DNA of 64,000 nucleotides from positions 54,241,453 through 54,305,452 of the forward strand of contig CM061233.1 of NCBI GenBank assembly GCA_030844895.1, read 5' to 3'. Below are positions 34,214-46,980 of this stretch, piece by piece. Each line of letters begins with the position of its first letter. Position 1 is the stretch's first letter. This DNA is from Ambrosia x helenae (Eukaryota > Streptophyta > Magnoliopsida > Asterales > Asteraceae). The position numbers were made by a program, and so were the translations under genes. The notes under the pieces are model-generated. The model did no database searches. It was not told where the DNA came from and saw nothing but the letters and a program-made list of their open reading frames with translations.

Positions 34214-34216
34214 ACT

Positions 34217-37017
34217 TGTAAGACCCGCAAAACCGGTGTCAAACAGTTGGGTTAATATTCTTAAATATGCAAAAACATGAGTAAATTTTTCTTTGAAAGA
34301 GTATGCATATATACGCAGCGGAAAATCGTTTTAAATAAAATCTACAAGCCTCATGAAAAATACTACTTCAATTGTATCTCAAATTTAAATTTGTCATGAG
34401 TAAACAAAAGATGTCTTCCACTAGAAATGTCTTCTATTGCCGGGTAGCTTCTTGCATCGCCAAGCAGTCATCCATCCATCTCTCTTTTAACCTGAAATCA
34501 ATCAAACGTGGATGCAAAAGTCAGCTACGCTGAGTGAGTTCAAGTTTTATAAATTTATAAAAACAAGTAATTTGTCAAAATAAGATTTAACAAAATACCT
34601 CAACCTCAGAGTTAACAATAAGCTTAATCCGCTAATTTGTTTTCCCCAAGCAACAATCAAAGTCTAAGATAAGGGCAACCTGCCTATTTATCTCAAAACT
34701 TCAAATAACAAATATAATAAGCGCATACCGCCTATAAACACAAAGTACAAATCTATCCACGCCAAACCAAAGCTAGCGATTTAAAGTAGGCATATCCCAC
34801 TTCTGTCATAGCTTAGTTTATAAAAATACACATAATTATAAACTATGTAATAACTCTGACTCAAAACCAAGACCAGAGATCAGAGCAGGCATATCCAACT
34901 TCCGTCATAGCCTAGTTCGACATATCAGGTAGCCATCAAACATAGATTATTATATTTTAACATAAACTAAGCAACAATCATGACACAAAACCAATACCGT
35001 AGATCAGAACAGGCATATCCCACTTCTGTCATAGCCCAGCTTATAAGGTCATGTACTCGCCAAACACAGTTTATGTACAAATATATAATAACACCTATAA
35101 CTCAAACCATATAATAAGACATTAGGTGCATTCCACCCACTTACGTTTCATGCTAAAACAATATTTGTATGAGTTAATATGGATTTCATTCGTACACTAA
35201 AATATTTATATATCATAAATATATTTTGTACTTCCATAACAAAAACTATACCATAGATCAGAGTAGGCCTATCCTACTTCTAATAACACATAAGACATAC
35301 ATTATGAAAACCATGACAAAACTATACAATAAATAGAGTAGGCCTATCCCACTTCTAATAACACATATAACTCAAACCATATAATGACACATTAGGCGCA
35401 TTCCGCCCACTTACGTTTCATGCCAAAATGATATATATCAGTAAATATGGATTTCCTTCGTACACAAAATATTTATAACTCATTAAAGAAATATTTTGTG
35501 ACGTCATAAAATAACCTTGCTAGTTTAGCATGCACGTTAGCCCAAAAATATTTAGAAAAATAATAACTAAAAGAGTGGGCGCAAGAACTCACCTCGTTAT
35601 GTCGTTTCCTCCACAACAAGCTAGAAGGTTTAAGATGATGCAAATGATCAATGACTAGGTTTTCCCATGCGTGAATGCCAGACCCATTCCATGCTAACTC
35701 TTATATCCTTACAATCCTTTTATTAATTCCATTACCTATAGCTTGTCACCATGACACATTACATGCGTGACCCACTTGCTAAAACATCAGGCAAAACTTA
35801 TTCATCAATATTACCATCATCATGGCTCATCTTCACCAATATATATTATCATCACCATGGAACCAGATCTACACATTTCGGGCTAAACACTATCCTAATT
35901 TCCCAATGCAACAACACGTACAGATCATGGATAAACTCTACAAAATATTAGGTATAACTAATTACTCAATAATCCACCTAATAACCACTCAATAATATAT
36001 TTTAGTGACAAACCAAGTCGTGGTATACTAACCGACCAACAACAAATGGCGTGGCCGGTGAATCATCGTGTAGCAGAGCCAAAGCCTAATCGGGTTGCTA
36101 TATTTCGGCCAACCCATGGCCCGACCATGTACCAATCGCGACACGTCACCCGTCCAGTCCAACTCTAGCCCAAAAAAATCTACAACATCGCTCGTTAGTA
36201 GGAAATATCGGGTTGGTGGGTTTATAACAGCCTTGAAACCAAACCAAGAGCTACAAGTGTCAACCGAGCGCCACCATACAAACCGTAACCCGGCAATGCG
36301 CGATAATGACGACATCTGGAAACTAATGGTGGTTATGGAAACCCTATCATGAACCCGACAACTACCATTAGCGAATCAAAAACAAAGGCAGATCAAGATC
36401 GACTACCGTGACCATGAGAATGATTGGCACAAAGGGTGTGTAACGGGTAGCGATGTGAATCAAGGACAACTTTCTCCGTTCTCTTTTCCATGTGCCAACT
36501 AAGGGGCTCCTGATCACATAAGTCCTTGAACAAAGGAGCAGGCAAGAAGGAAGGTAGCCCTAGTGTTCATCTTTGTTCGTTGGGGATGATGAAGTCGAGA
36601 AGTCTTAGTCGGCTTAAATAGAAAAAAATTAGGGTTTCAACGAAAAATTTGAAGATAGGTTTTTGCAAGTTGGTGTCGATGTTTTTTTTTTGTTCTTTTT
36701 TTTTTCGAGTGATTATTGGTTGGGAACGGGGTTGGGTTTGTGTTTTATAATAGTAGTTAATGCCACATAAATTACATACTAGCCCACCTAACTTCCATTC
36801 ATATAAACTTGATGCCAAAGTAATATTAAGCATCTTTACATGATGACAAAACCGGTCCCTATCTTACATCCAACCCAAGACATAGGCTTCAAGCTTGTCA
36901 ATCGGTTCAATATAAATCGTCGCAGGAGTCAAATCCAATAACAAACCCCCTTGGTAAGAACCGAGTATACGTTTTAGTCACAATTGTTATTTGACAGATT
37001 TTTTTTGGGATGTTACA
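34217..37017 (-). repeat. 5' LTR of the LARD-like element
   Basis: Near-identical to 30783-33579. Differences are mainly C/T and A/G transitions (for example 'ggcgcattccgccc' against 'ggtgcattccaccc' at about 35127). Confidence 0.92.
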
Positions 37018-37368
37018 CAATGATAACCAAAAGGTTTTTCCAAAACCTGCTGTGAAATCATCGATTGGACCTGTATCTGTTAAATCGGATAAGGTAACCA
37101 AGAAATTTCATTTTTGAATGATACAAAACAACCTATTGAGGTTAAACAACCTCAAATAAGGATTCTTAAACGTTCTGAACAGACTTGGTCACCAAAGGGT
37201 TCTCCATGTGCTTCTACATCATCTGCAAAAGTTGAAGTTAAAAGTGAGAAACTTGTGAACAACGAGAAAAATGTTGATTCAAACTTGAAAGATTGTGAAA
37301 AAGATTCTTTGAAAACTAACATTCAAAGACCCAAGACCAAACAAGCTTGGGTCCCTGTTAAAAACTAA
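37018..37368 (+). pseudogene. Copia element 1 gag C terminus
   Basis: After the LARD insertion the linker continues: EVKQPQIRILKRSEQTWSPK, Lys/Glu-rich sequence and the closing RPKTKQAWVPVKN followed by TAA at 37366. The same closing motif (RPKTTKAWVPRK) ends the minus-strand gag at 50412, so it marks the gag/pol boundary of this family. A stop with pol in another frame just downstream fits a separate or readthrough pol. Confidence 0.82.
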
Positions 37369-37381
37369 CTTTTTTTTATTT

Positions 37382-38642
37382 GTGCAGGGAGTTCCAGCTG
37401 GCCCTGTTAGCAGTCTTTGGATTGTTGACAGTGGAGCTTCTGGGCACATGACCGAAGATTTGTCGCTGCTCTTTGATATCAAGAATATTAATGGAGGCTA
37501 TGTGGCGTTTGCGGGAAACAAAGGAGGTTACATAACGATGGAAGGGAGTGTTAGTAATGGGATTGTGAGTTTCGAACGGATATCGTATGTGAAACAAATT
37601 GATTATAATTTGTTGAGTGTGAGTCAGATATGTGATAAGAAGTTTTCGGTTCACTTTGATGACAAATCTTGCTACATTTTGAAACCCGGTTTCGTTATTC
37701 CAAAAGAATGGATCATGTTGAAAGCTCCAAAAGTGAATAATCTATACATTCTTGACATGAGCAAGGCAACCACGACACATGGACAAGTCACGGGCTTTTT
37801 ATCCAAGGATACTGAAAAAGAATCTAACATGTGGCACAGGAGGATGGGGCATATTCACCTAAGAAAGATGAATCGTTTGGTGAAGAATGGACTTGTAGAG
37901 GGCGTGAATGTGAAGCATTTTCATCTTAATGACAAATGTGTGAGTTGCAAAAAGGGGAAACAACACAAACAGTCCCACAAACCCAAGAAAGGAAACTCAG
38001 TTGAATTTCCACTTGAACGTTTACACATAGATCTTTTCGGACCAGTTAAGCAGAAGAGCATCAACGGAAAACTTTATTGTCTTGTGGTTACCGATGACTT
38101 TTCAAGATTTTCGTGGGTGATGTGCACGCAACACAAGAGTGAAACATTTAATAATCTGAACGTTCTGTTTATCCGGTTGGAGAATATATATGGATTGAAG
38201 ATCAAACGAATTAGAAGTGATAATGGTATGGAGTTTAAGAATTTCCAAATGGATGCATTGTGTGACTCAAAGGGTATTCATCATGAGTACAGTGCACCAT
38301 ATACTCCACAACAGAACGGTGTTGTAGAAAGATAGAACATGACTCTAATAGAAGCAGCACGAACCATGCTTGCAGATTCTAATCTTCCAGACATGTTTTG
38401 GAATGAAGCCATTCGTGCAGCATGTTACACATTGAATCGTGTGTGTGAAGAAGTTTGGCAAAACTTCTTATGAACTGCTTAATAGACGAAAGCCGAACTT
38501 GGAGTTTCTAGAACCTTTCGGGGCTCCATGCACTATGTTGAATCCTTCTGAGAAGTTTGGACCTAAAACTGAAGAAGGTTACTTTGTGGGATATGCGACA
38601 CCACTAAAAACGCGTATTCAACAAAAGAACCAAACAGGTTGA
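37382..38642 (+). pseudogene. Copia element 1 protease, GAG-pre-integrase and integrase
   Basis: Protease active site is WIVDSGASGHMT (D-S-G-A). The GAG-pre-integrase zinc region is WHRRMGHIHLRKMNRL with CVSCKKGKQHK. The integrase core has LHIDLFGPV (first Asp), IRSDNGMEFKN (second Asp) and PYTPQQNGVVER (Glu). An in-frame TAG follows at 38333, exactly after VVER, and a frameshift near 38440 leads to GKTSYELLNRRKPN and GYFVGYA. The domain order PR-INT before RT defines Ty1/Copia. Inactive. Confidence 0.93.
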
Positions 38643-39372
38643 AGAGTGGGCAAATGTTGAAGTTCAATGTTACACCCAGAATACTCAAGGAAGTGGAACC
38701 GATTGGATGTTTGATTACAAGGAATTAATCAAATCATTCATCTAGAAAGTATGGTTGAAGAAGCTGTTTTATGACTATATTACGAGTGAGAATGCAGTAA
38801 CTTCACCGTTAGTGCGTCCGATCACAGTAACTCCTCCAGCAGCAGCTTCTAATGATACCAATGCTCCTGTTAATGAATAAGAGGTTTTCCAAGAAGCTTC
38901 TACAACTCTTGATTCATCTGAGTCTGAAGACTATGATGATGAAATCAGTGAAGCTATTTTAGATCATGCTATGGTAACACCACCAGTGAACCCAAATCCA
39001 GATGTTGCATCTTCATCTAATACGGATAATGATCTGGACACTGCAAAGAATCTCAATGTTCATGCGGTTATTCCTATTCCTGATCATCCGGAATCTCGGA
39101 TTCATCAGATTCACACGCTCGAACAGGTTATAGTTGATCCAAGTAGCAGTGTGATGACTAGAGGTCAATTGAGATGAGCAACTTCACATGATAACATTGG
39201 AGCCCTAGCCCTGTATGCTAAGATACAGAAATCTGGTTGTCAAAATGACTGGTCTTTTGCTTGTTATGTTTCACAGGTTGAGCCGCGGACGTACAAGGAT
39301 CCTTTACAAGATGATTCATGTGTTGAAGCAATGTAGTAAGAACTACTTCAGTTTCAAAAACTCAGAGTCTAG
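38643..39372 (+). pseudogene. Copia element 1 integrase-RT linker
   Basis: Low-complexity hinge with Ser/Asp/Pro-rich pieces (NPNPDVASSSNTDNDLD) broken by several stops. EQVIVDPSSSVMTRGQLR near 39120 is the usual motif before Copia RT. Confidence 0.7.
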
Positions 39373-40809
39373 ATGCTGACAGATTTACCACCAGACCGAA
39401 AGAAAATTGGTACTAAGTGGATATTCAAGTGTAAAAAGGTTGATCGAGGCGTTATTATCGGAAACAAAGCTCGATTGGTCGTACAAGGTTTTCATCAAAC
39501 AGAAGGGATTGATTACAACGAAGTCTATGCACCTATTGCGTGCATTGAAGCTATCCGAATGTTTCTTGCGTATGCATCCTATAAGAAATTCAAGGTGTAT
39601 CATATGGATGTAAAAAGTGCTTTTCTGTATGGTGTGGTCAAGGAAGAAGTATATGTTGGGCAACCACCAGGTTTTGAGGATCCTATCCATCGAGATAAGG
39701 TCTACAAGCTTAATAAAGCTTTGTATGGTTTGCACCAAGCTCCAAGACAATGGTATGAGGAGCTTAGCACATATCTTCTTTCCAAAGGATTTAAATGAGG
39801 TTTGGTTGACTGTACCCTGTTCACAAAACGAACAGAGGGTGACTTGCTTCTTGTTCAGATTTATGTTGATGACATTATTTTTGGTTCAACTAGTGAACTT
39901 TTATGCAGAGAATTTGAACGAGTCATGCAGGAAAAGATCGAGATGAGCGCTATAGGAGAAATGCAATTATTTTTGGGCTTGCAGGTGGATCAATTGCCAA
40001 CGGGCATCTTTATTCAATAGACGAAATATGTTTCTGCAGTCTTGAGCCGATTCCAGATGGATGATTCAAAGCCTATGGATACTCCTATTCTAACCAATCA
40101 CGGGATTAGAGTTGATGCTAAGGGGGAGCTAATTTATCCCTTTACATCTAGAGCCATCGTCGGATCTTTGATGTACTTGACTGCATCTTGTTCGGATATA
40201 ACGTTCGCAACATGTCTTTGTGCTAGATTCCAATCGAAGCCGAAACAAAGTCACCTGGCAACTGTTAAACAAATCATGAGATATCTGAAGGGTTGTCCCT
40301 CGCGTGAACTGTGGTACCCTAATGATGATAATTTTGACTTTATTGCTTTTAGTGATGCAGACTTTGGCGGATGCGATAAAGACGCAAAATCCACAATGGC
40401 TGGATATAAATTTCTGGGGAGAAGGCTCGTGACCTGGCAGTGCAAGAAGCAAACAACAGTTGCTTTATCTACATGCGAAGCTTAATATGTTGCAGCCTCG
40501 AGTTGTTGCTCACAGGTTTTGTGGATACAACAGCAAATACGCGACTACGGTTTGCAGTTTCTTAAAACCCCCATTCATTGTGATAATGAAGCCGCTATTG
40601 CACTCACTAAAGACAATGTTAATCATTCTAAAGCTAAGCACATCCGAATCAAGTATCACTTTATTCGTGATTGCTATGCTAAAGGTTTGATTGATATGGT
40701 CAAAATCCACACTGACTATCAGAGAGCTAATCTTTTTACCAAAGCTTTTGACAAATCAAGATTTGAATTTTTATTAAAAGCTAAGGGTATTAAAGAAAAA
40801 CAAGACTAA
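39373..40809 (+). pseudogene. Copia element 1 reverse transcriptase and RNase H
   Basis: RT begins PPDRKKIGTKWIFKCKK, then RLVVQGFHQTEGIDYNE, MDVKSAFLYG (first catalytic Asp), ALYGLHQAPRQWYEEL and, after a TGA at 39796, the YVDD motif in IYVDDIIFGSTSE. A TAG interrupts at 40018. RNase H follows: FIAFSDADFGGCDKDAKS, a TAA where Glu is expected in STCEAEYVA (40483), then HCDNEAAIALTKD and AKHIRIKYHFIRD. Stops are single-base changes in an otherwise well-kept sequence, so decay is moderate. Confidence 0.93.
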
Positions 40810-42961
40810 TCGTTACCTCGGTTTATCAATTTTATTTTGTTTTATTTTTCTTTCAGAAAATTCAAAAATTCAAAAAATATGTGTTTAATTTCAGGGGGAG
40901 CATTTTTTGAAAAACCAAAAACATTTAAAAATTTTAAAATCCATAAAAATCAGAAAATCATAAATGATTTTTCCTGGAGAAAAAGAGGAGATAATAGTAC
41001 ATCAGTGAGGATCTATTAATAGCATGCTAAAGAATTGAAAAAGCCAAAATGCTTGATAAATGTTAATTTTGTGTGATTTGCTGATAGGCTTTGAAAACTT
41101 ATTACTGTGTGCGTGATACATACATATCAAACTGTTTATCTGTGTGGATGAACACATCATGGGCATATGGTCTTGGTACCGTAATTTCGTTTGATAGGGT
41201 TTGTACAAAATTCGGAGGTTTCGGGTCGTTATGTTATTTGTTATCTAAGAATAGCCTATCTGATCTTTTTTCGTAATGCTTACGGACCTAGATCAGGCAG
41301 GGTATCTTAATAAAAGAACTTTAATGCCAAAACCCAAAGTTACCGAATTGAGGAACTTTAAATGTGTGACGATAATCAAAGATTATCTAATGCATCGTAT
41401 CTAATCATTGATGCAAATCATGATTGATATAAGACCTCAACCTGGTAGAGTGCACATGTTACTCTGTAGCATTGAGTTGCTGACCTTTACACCTCTGTGC
41501 CTCATACCTTGTAACTATGGATAACAATAGCATAATCATGCGTTACAATGGATATTTGTGCAAAATTCCTTGATACAGGAGTATGTCGTGTGCGTGGGAA
41601 CCACAAGTGAATTGGTTTATACTATACATAGCAGTATCAATATAAAGCATTGCATAACTGTTTGCATGTGAGTTTATGTGGATAACATTATCAGCAGTTG
41701 CCAAAGTTACATTGTCAGTAAAGTTTAAAAGTAACAGAACAACGGTGTGATGTGATCTCTCATAAACTGATATGATCCTCTTACCGGAAAATCAAATAAA
41801 ATTTATTGCTTTCTGTTGATTTAGTTCATATATACAAATACTCGAAAAGATTTTTGGTGCGTTTTAGCATAAATTTCAGAAAAATCAAAAGATTTTACAT
41901 TCCTGCGTTATTTTCAATAACCGATGATGATTGATAATCATTTTCTAAAGTTTGACAGACCAATTTGTGTTTTGTACAATGTTTGAAGGTTTAAATGATC
42001 AAAATTGACAAAATGGGATTCGAATTTGAAATTTCCTAAATTTTTCAGATTTCCAAAATCTCATTCGCCCTTTCGTTAGGTCGAAGGAGGTTTTGTGCCT
42101 TGTTCAAACCTTTTAATGAGGCCTAGTGAGAGTGTTTGAATGTTTTCTGTTCATTCGAGCCATCTGGTTTTCCTTCGAGCCTTTAGTTAGGTCGAATGAA
42201 AGCTGGATCATCTCATTCGAACCCATACAAGGGTCGAATGAGAGACTTATATATAAACCATCTACACATTGAAACCCATATAAATTTTTTTCAAAAATTC
42301 AATCATAACCAGACCTTGTTGCTTGTTTGATTTAGACCTTATATTCTTGTTCCTTGTTGAATACTGATCATTTCAAGACCAAAATCACATGTAATGGATG
42401 CTTTAACTGTTCAGAATAATTGATTCATTTAACTAAAACCCTGGACCTTCAATTCATGCTTTTAAACTGTGATTGAACAATAATTGGACATAGATAAACC
42501 ATTATCGATGGTTTTAGGGGGAGAATAAACCAAAATCCAGTGTTTAAACACTTGACTGAACATAATCGATTGTTTAAAATTCTGAAACCCTATATTTTGA
42601 TTAAAAACCATCTATAATAGTTTAGTTGATGCAATTTATCATTGATTAAAGATAATCGGCCATGTTAGAATATATTAGAACCAAAATGTGATATTTATCA
42701 TGGTTGAATTGTGTTTTGGTAAATTTGAATACCAAACAGATCTGTTCGACCACTTTTCAAGGTCGAAGGAGATTGTTTGAGGTCGAATGAAGTCATCTAG
42801 GTCGAATGAAGTTTTTGTTCAACTGATTTTTCTCATTCGACACAACATTCTTCTCATTCAAACCCCCAATATGGTCGAATGAAGGATTGTTTTGACCAAA
42901 ATTCAATTTTGTCCGATTTTGATAAATTTTCATGTTTGTTTTACTTGTTTTGCAGATTATA
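40810..42961 (+). other. Long spacer between Copia pol and the third ORF, with TCGAA dyads
   Basis: About 2.15 kb without a credible gene. GGGGGAG at 40893 is a purine tract. From about 42060 to 42890 short words CATTCGACC/AGGTCGAATG recur in both orientations, for example around 42084, 42174-42204, 42216-42241, 42748-42770, 42781, 42799, 42835 and 42874. Pairs can fold into stem-loops. Similar words are in the LTRs of related elements here. Confidence 0.65.
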
Positions 42962-44945
42962 ATGGCTAAAAAACAAGATCCAGAGAAGGATGTACAAGTT
43001 TCAAAGCAACCAAAAGAACCAAAGGAGTTGTTATTTGAACTAGTTCATAACTGCTGTGCGTTTCTTGGAGAAGTCAAGCAGTATGAAGAATTCTCAGGCA
43101 TGATAGAATTTCTGAAGAGTACAGAGTAATTTATGCTCTTCCCACCCTGAAGACAATCTACAAAGATCACCATGTTGATTTCTAGAAGAAAGCGGTGATT
43201 ACATTCTGGGATGACAAGTCAGCAATACAAAGTTACATTCAGGGAAATCTTGTTCTTGTGACTAAAGAAGATATTCGAGAAGCATTACAGTTGAAAGATT
43301 CTCCAACTGATCCTATTGAGTTGACTTGGATGGAGCAGAGGAAGTGTTTTCTTAGAATGAAGTATAACGCTCGGATTTCTGATTGTTTACTGCATAAGGC
43401 AAAGCTGTGTCCACATTTCAAGTATCTACTACATGTGATTCTACATGTGTTTGGACCAGTGAGAGGAGGATACGATGTGCTGAGAAAGAGACTATGCTCG
43501 TTGGTCGTTGCTCTGATCCTGAGTAAGCTGTTTAATGTTTCTAGGATGATCTTTGAACATATGATGGAAGTTTTGAAGGGTTTGAAGAATGATAAGTTTT
43601 TAGTGTATCCAAGATTCCTTCAGATGGTGTAAGATAACAAGTATCCTGACTTGATTAAATACTCGGTGCAGATTGTGTATCAAACTCACATGAGTATTAC
43701 TACTTTGAGTAGGATGAGAGCTTATAAGGGTGTTCCTGATAATTTGAAGCCACCTTATAAGAATCTGTTTAGACACTTAAGAGATGTTGCTTATAAGGAT
43801 CCAGGTCTAAATGAATCAAGGAATGAGAAGAGTGATTCTGATTCAGATAGCCCGTTATTCCCAGTGACAAATCTGCTAAGCGAAAGCGTCAAGTTATAAA
43901 CAAAGGTGCTAAGTCTGGGAAAGGCAAAAAGAAGGTTGATGAGGTTGAACCACAGAAACAGAAATCAGTGAAATGTAAAGGGAAAGCAAAGACGTTGTTA
44001 GTTGATGAAGAGTCTGCTGATTCAGAAGAGACTCAAGAAGAAGCTGAATGGGATTCAGAGGATGAAAATATCAATATCACTAAACCCAAGGCCACTGTGG
44101 TTGGTGAGATTGAAAGTTTAAACAAAGCCATTGAAGCAAAAAATCAGGGGAATAGAGATTTGGATGATCAAGATTTGGAGTTAACGTGTGATAATCTTGA
44201 TTTTGTTAGATCTCCTATGGCTGGTGAAAAGATAAAGAAAGCCAGAAGCAAGACTATGGCCAAGAAAGATAATCCTAAGAAGAAAAGAGATAGAGAGATA
44301 GATTTGTTGGTTGTTGGGAAGAAAGTACCAGCAATTGGAAGCTCCAAAGATACTACACCCGTTGCATCCCCAGCTACTAAGAAAAAGAAGAAAGTTGTTC
44401 AGGAGGAAGCTACAGTGAATCCAACTCTTGAAAACTTCTGTAGTTTATTGAAAACAGTTTTATAACAAGCACAGAAGAAGACTGCTAAACCTGCTGCTAC
44501 AACAATAGCTGAATCATCTTCACTACAGGTTACAATTTCAAGTGAAATCATGGAAGCTGTTAATCGCCATATTGAAAATGTGATGAATGCGTTTAGTCAA
44601 CAACAAGCTGAAATCAGACAGATGAAGGAAGATGGAAAGACAATGTTTTAGATCGTGTTATCTTCAAAAGATAATCAAGAAGAGGTTGAAGCTAAAGTTA
44701 AAGAGCTTGAATCAAAGAATCAGATGTTGATTACTCGTGGTAAAATAAATACAAAGAAGATAAAGCTGCTTCAGGTTGAGAATAAACAGATCAAGTTAGT
44801 CAACAAAAGTTTGAGGAAGATGATTGGTGATTTATATTCGAAAGCCCCACAGTTGAAAGGAACTTAGGAGGAAGAGGAGGATAAGGAAGAAGAGAAGGTG
44901 GATTATGAACCTTCTGATGAAGAAGATGAGTTTGGTGATACATTA

Positions 44946-44991
<46 letters not shown>

Positions 44992-46535
44992 CAGGAGATA
45001 AGAGTGGTGGAAAGAAAGATGAAAAAGATAATGATGATGATAGTTCTGATGATGATGATGATGATCAAGATGCTGATAAGTATAGATATGAGAAAAGAGA
45101 TACTGATAAGGGTGACACAGGTGAATCTAGTTCTAAAAAGACACCTGGTGAAAATGTTGATGATGATGATAGCATCTTTTGGACAGAAAAAATTAGTTCT
45201 TTATCTGATGAAGATAAAAGCTTATATCGTCAGATGCTGAAGAAGAATGTATGGACGATTGAGCTAACTGGAAGATTTCCTGAAATCTTTGAATCAGAAG
45301 ATATGAGATATGAATTGGAATACAATGATCCTGACTTGGAAGATGGGGAAGTATCTGCTGCAGTTTCTAAAGAGATTTTGGAAGGATTGGCAAAGCAGAT
45401 AGGGAAGTCTCTAGAAGAACTCATGAATGTTAAAGAGATTCCTAATATTCCAGAAAAGATGCAGGTGATCACTCAGATGATATAAATACTCCAGAGTTTG
45501 AAGAAGTTGAAATTGAAGACATAACTCATGAAGAGTACTTTGGTATTATAAGGAGAAGGAAAATGTAGTGATACCTGAGATCAATGAAGAAACACTTCAT
45601 GAAGCATAGAAGCTTGCTGAGAAAAAGACTAAGAAGATTTTAGATGAAGTGTTTGAGAAAGATGCTAATCAGAAACCAAATTTTCAACAATCAGATGAGT
45701 TGAAAGATTTGTTGAAGAAGTTAAAAGAGAAAGAGGCAAACAGACCAAAAGCAGAAGTACAAGGAGGTTTCTACAAGTATCATAATCAATTGTTTAAAGG
45801 TAGAGCGTTGGGATGGAAGTATCTTAGACAGCTACGGTGCATAGGTGTGAAGTGGGAGAAGGGAATTTTGTACTTTCACAGGTTTCATGACATTACACGA
45901 TGAGCGGTGCTTCTGTAAATAATAATGTTGTTGGATGGTTTGCGGATAAGATGTCTCAGGAGAGCAGAACTAAGTGGAACATGTTCAAGCCTTAATATCC
46001 GAAAGGAAAGTTCACAAAGAGGTTGATCCTATTACTGGTTTAAATAAGGTGACTTTGAAATATAAACCTCCTGTTGTGCTTAAACGGATTCCTTTGATGT
46101 CGATTCAACAACATTTCAGCAAAGAGTTTGTGATTTGGTATTATGAGTGGAGAACAGCTAAAGCAGTTATCTTGTTGAAGAATAAAAGCGTTAAGGATGA
46201 ATTCAAGAAGATACATCTTTGATCCAATGTGGCTTATCAATTGCTCATATGAAGACATTATCATGCTGTATTACAATCTGATTTACTGTGAAGAGAAAGA
46301 TATGGAGCAAGCGATGAAGTATCACAGGGTTCTATGCTTTTGTTTTACATGGGATGTAAATGCGGGGTGTGATTTTGATAAGAAGCTGGGAAGATATGTG
46401 AAGGTTCGTGAAATAAAGAAAAGTTCAACTACACGACAATTAGAACCGGAGATGAGCAAAAAGCAAAACGGGATTCTCCGAATCAAATTGTTGAACCAGG
46501 CGCTTGATAAAAAACGATTACAATCCAAGCAATAG
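42962..46535 (+). pseudogene. Third (env-like position) ORF of Copia element 1
   Basis: Sense-strand coding sequence downstream of RNase H, as in the SIRE/Maximus lineage. It begins MAKKQDPEKDVQVSKQPKEP, followed by a helical block 43195-43632 (VTKEDIREALQLKDSPTDP..., CLLHKAKLCPHFKYLLHVIL) and SVQIVYQTHMSITTLSRMRA. The middle is Lys/Glu-rich with basic clusters (KKKRDREI, TKKKKKVV) and coiled-coil-like heptads (44655-44867), then an Asp run at 44946. The C-terminal block (45181-46535) includes KISSLSDEDKSLYRQMLKK and FKGRALGWKYLRQLRC. No signal peptide or membrane segment is evident, so calling it an envelope protein is not justified. At least seven stops or frame changes break it. Confidence 0.72.
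44946..44990 (+). repeat. (GAT)15 microsatellite coding for a poly-Asp run
   Basis: Fifteen GAT triplets inside the acidic part of the third ORF. The Met-run frame on the same strand is a shadow of it. Confidence 0.95.
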
Positions 46536-46612
46536 TCAAGACAGAGTTTGTAAGTGCACGGAATGTGACAATAGCTTTTGGATTGTCATTATAACGTTTT
46601 TGGTAGATTTTA

Positions 46613-46980
46613 TGTTGAAGAAGAACCCATTCGACCTGTCGGGGGGTCGAAGGAAGCTTTGAAGTACGTAATGTTTGGTTCGAGCTTGTTCAGTGGTCGA
46701 AGGACTCATTCAACCTTGTGGTGGGGTCGAACGTGCAGTCTATAAATAGTCTAAGTTTTATTTTGTGTAAAAGAGTTGGTCATTTTGGTTAGAGTTTTGT
46801 GTGTGTTATCTTTCCAGATTTTAGAAACTTCTGTAATTGATCTATTTCATTGTAAACCTTATATTAACAAGTTCTATCAACATGTTTATAAATGAAATGA
46901 TTATTAAAAAGGTATTAAATGTGTTTTGATTTGATCTCTGTCATATTGCATACAATCTAGGGTTTCTGCACCTGGATTGT
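46613..46980 (+). mobile_element. LTR-like end of Copia element 1
   Basis: Starts near TGTTGAAGAAGAACCC (compare TGTTGATGCAC in the LTRs at 58056 and 62564). It contains dyads ATTCGACCTGTCGGGGGGTCGAA and a TATA box 'tataaatag' near 46741. The 3' boundary is unclear: it grades into Copia element 2 gag at about 46980-47020. No sequence-matched second LTR for element 1 is in the window. Confidence 0.55.

Larger units (their letters stand above)
30783..37017 (-). mobile_element. LARD-like non-autonomous Gypsy derivative, 6235 bp
   Basis: LTRs of about 2.8 kb (30783-33579 and 34217-37017) start TGTAAGAYCCGC and end GGGATGTTACA. CAATG flanks the element (30778-30782 and 37018-37022), a perfect 5-bp target duplication. 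The interior is only about 640 bp and encodes nothing recognisable, yet has a primer binding site and a purine tract. LTRs differ by about 20 substitutions over 2.8 kb (under 1%), so it moved recently with proteins supplied in trans, presumably by a Tekay-like relative. Confidence 0.93.

Noticed and set aside
44947..45240. Frame starting with a run of methionines
   Set aside because: A shifted reading of the (GAT)15 tract; the poly-Asp frame is the one continuous with the flanking acidic protein.
42962..46535. Retroviral envelope glycoprotein
   Set aside because: Position fits the env-like ORF of SIRE-type elements, but I see no signal peptide, membrane helix or cysteine pattern to support an envelope function.
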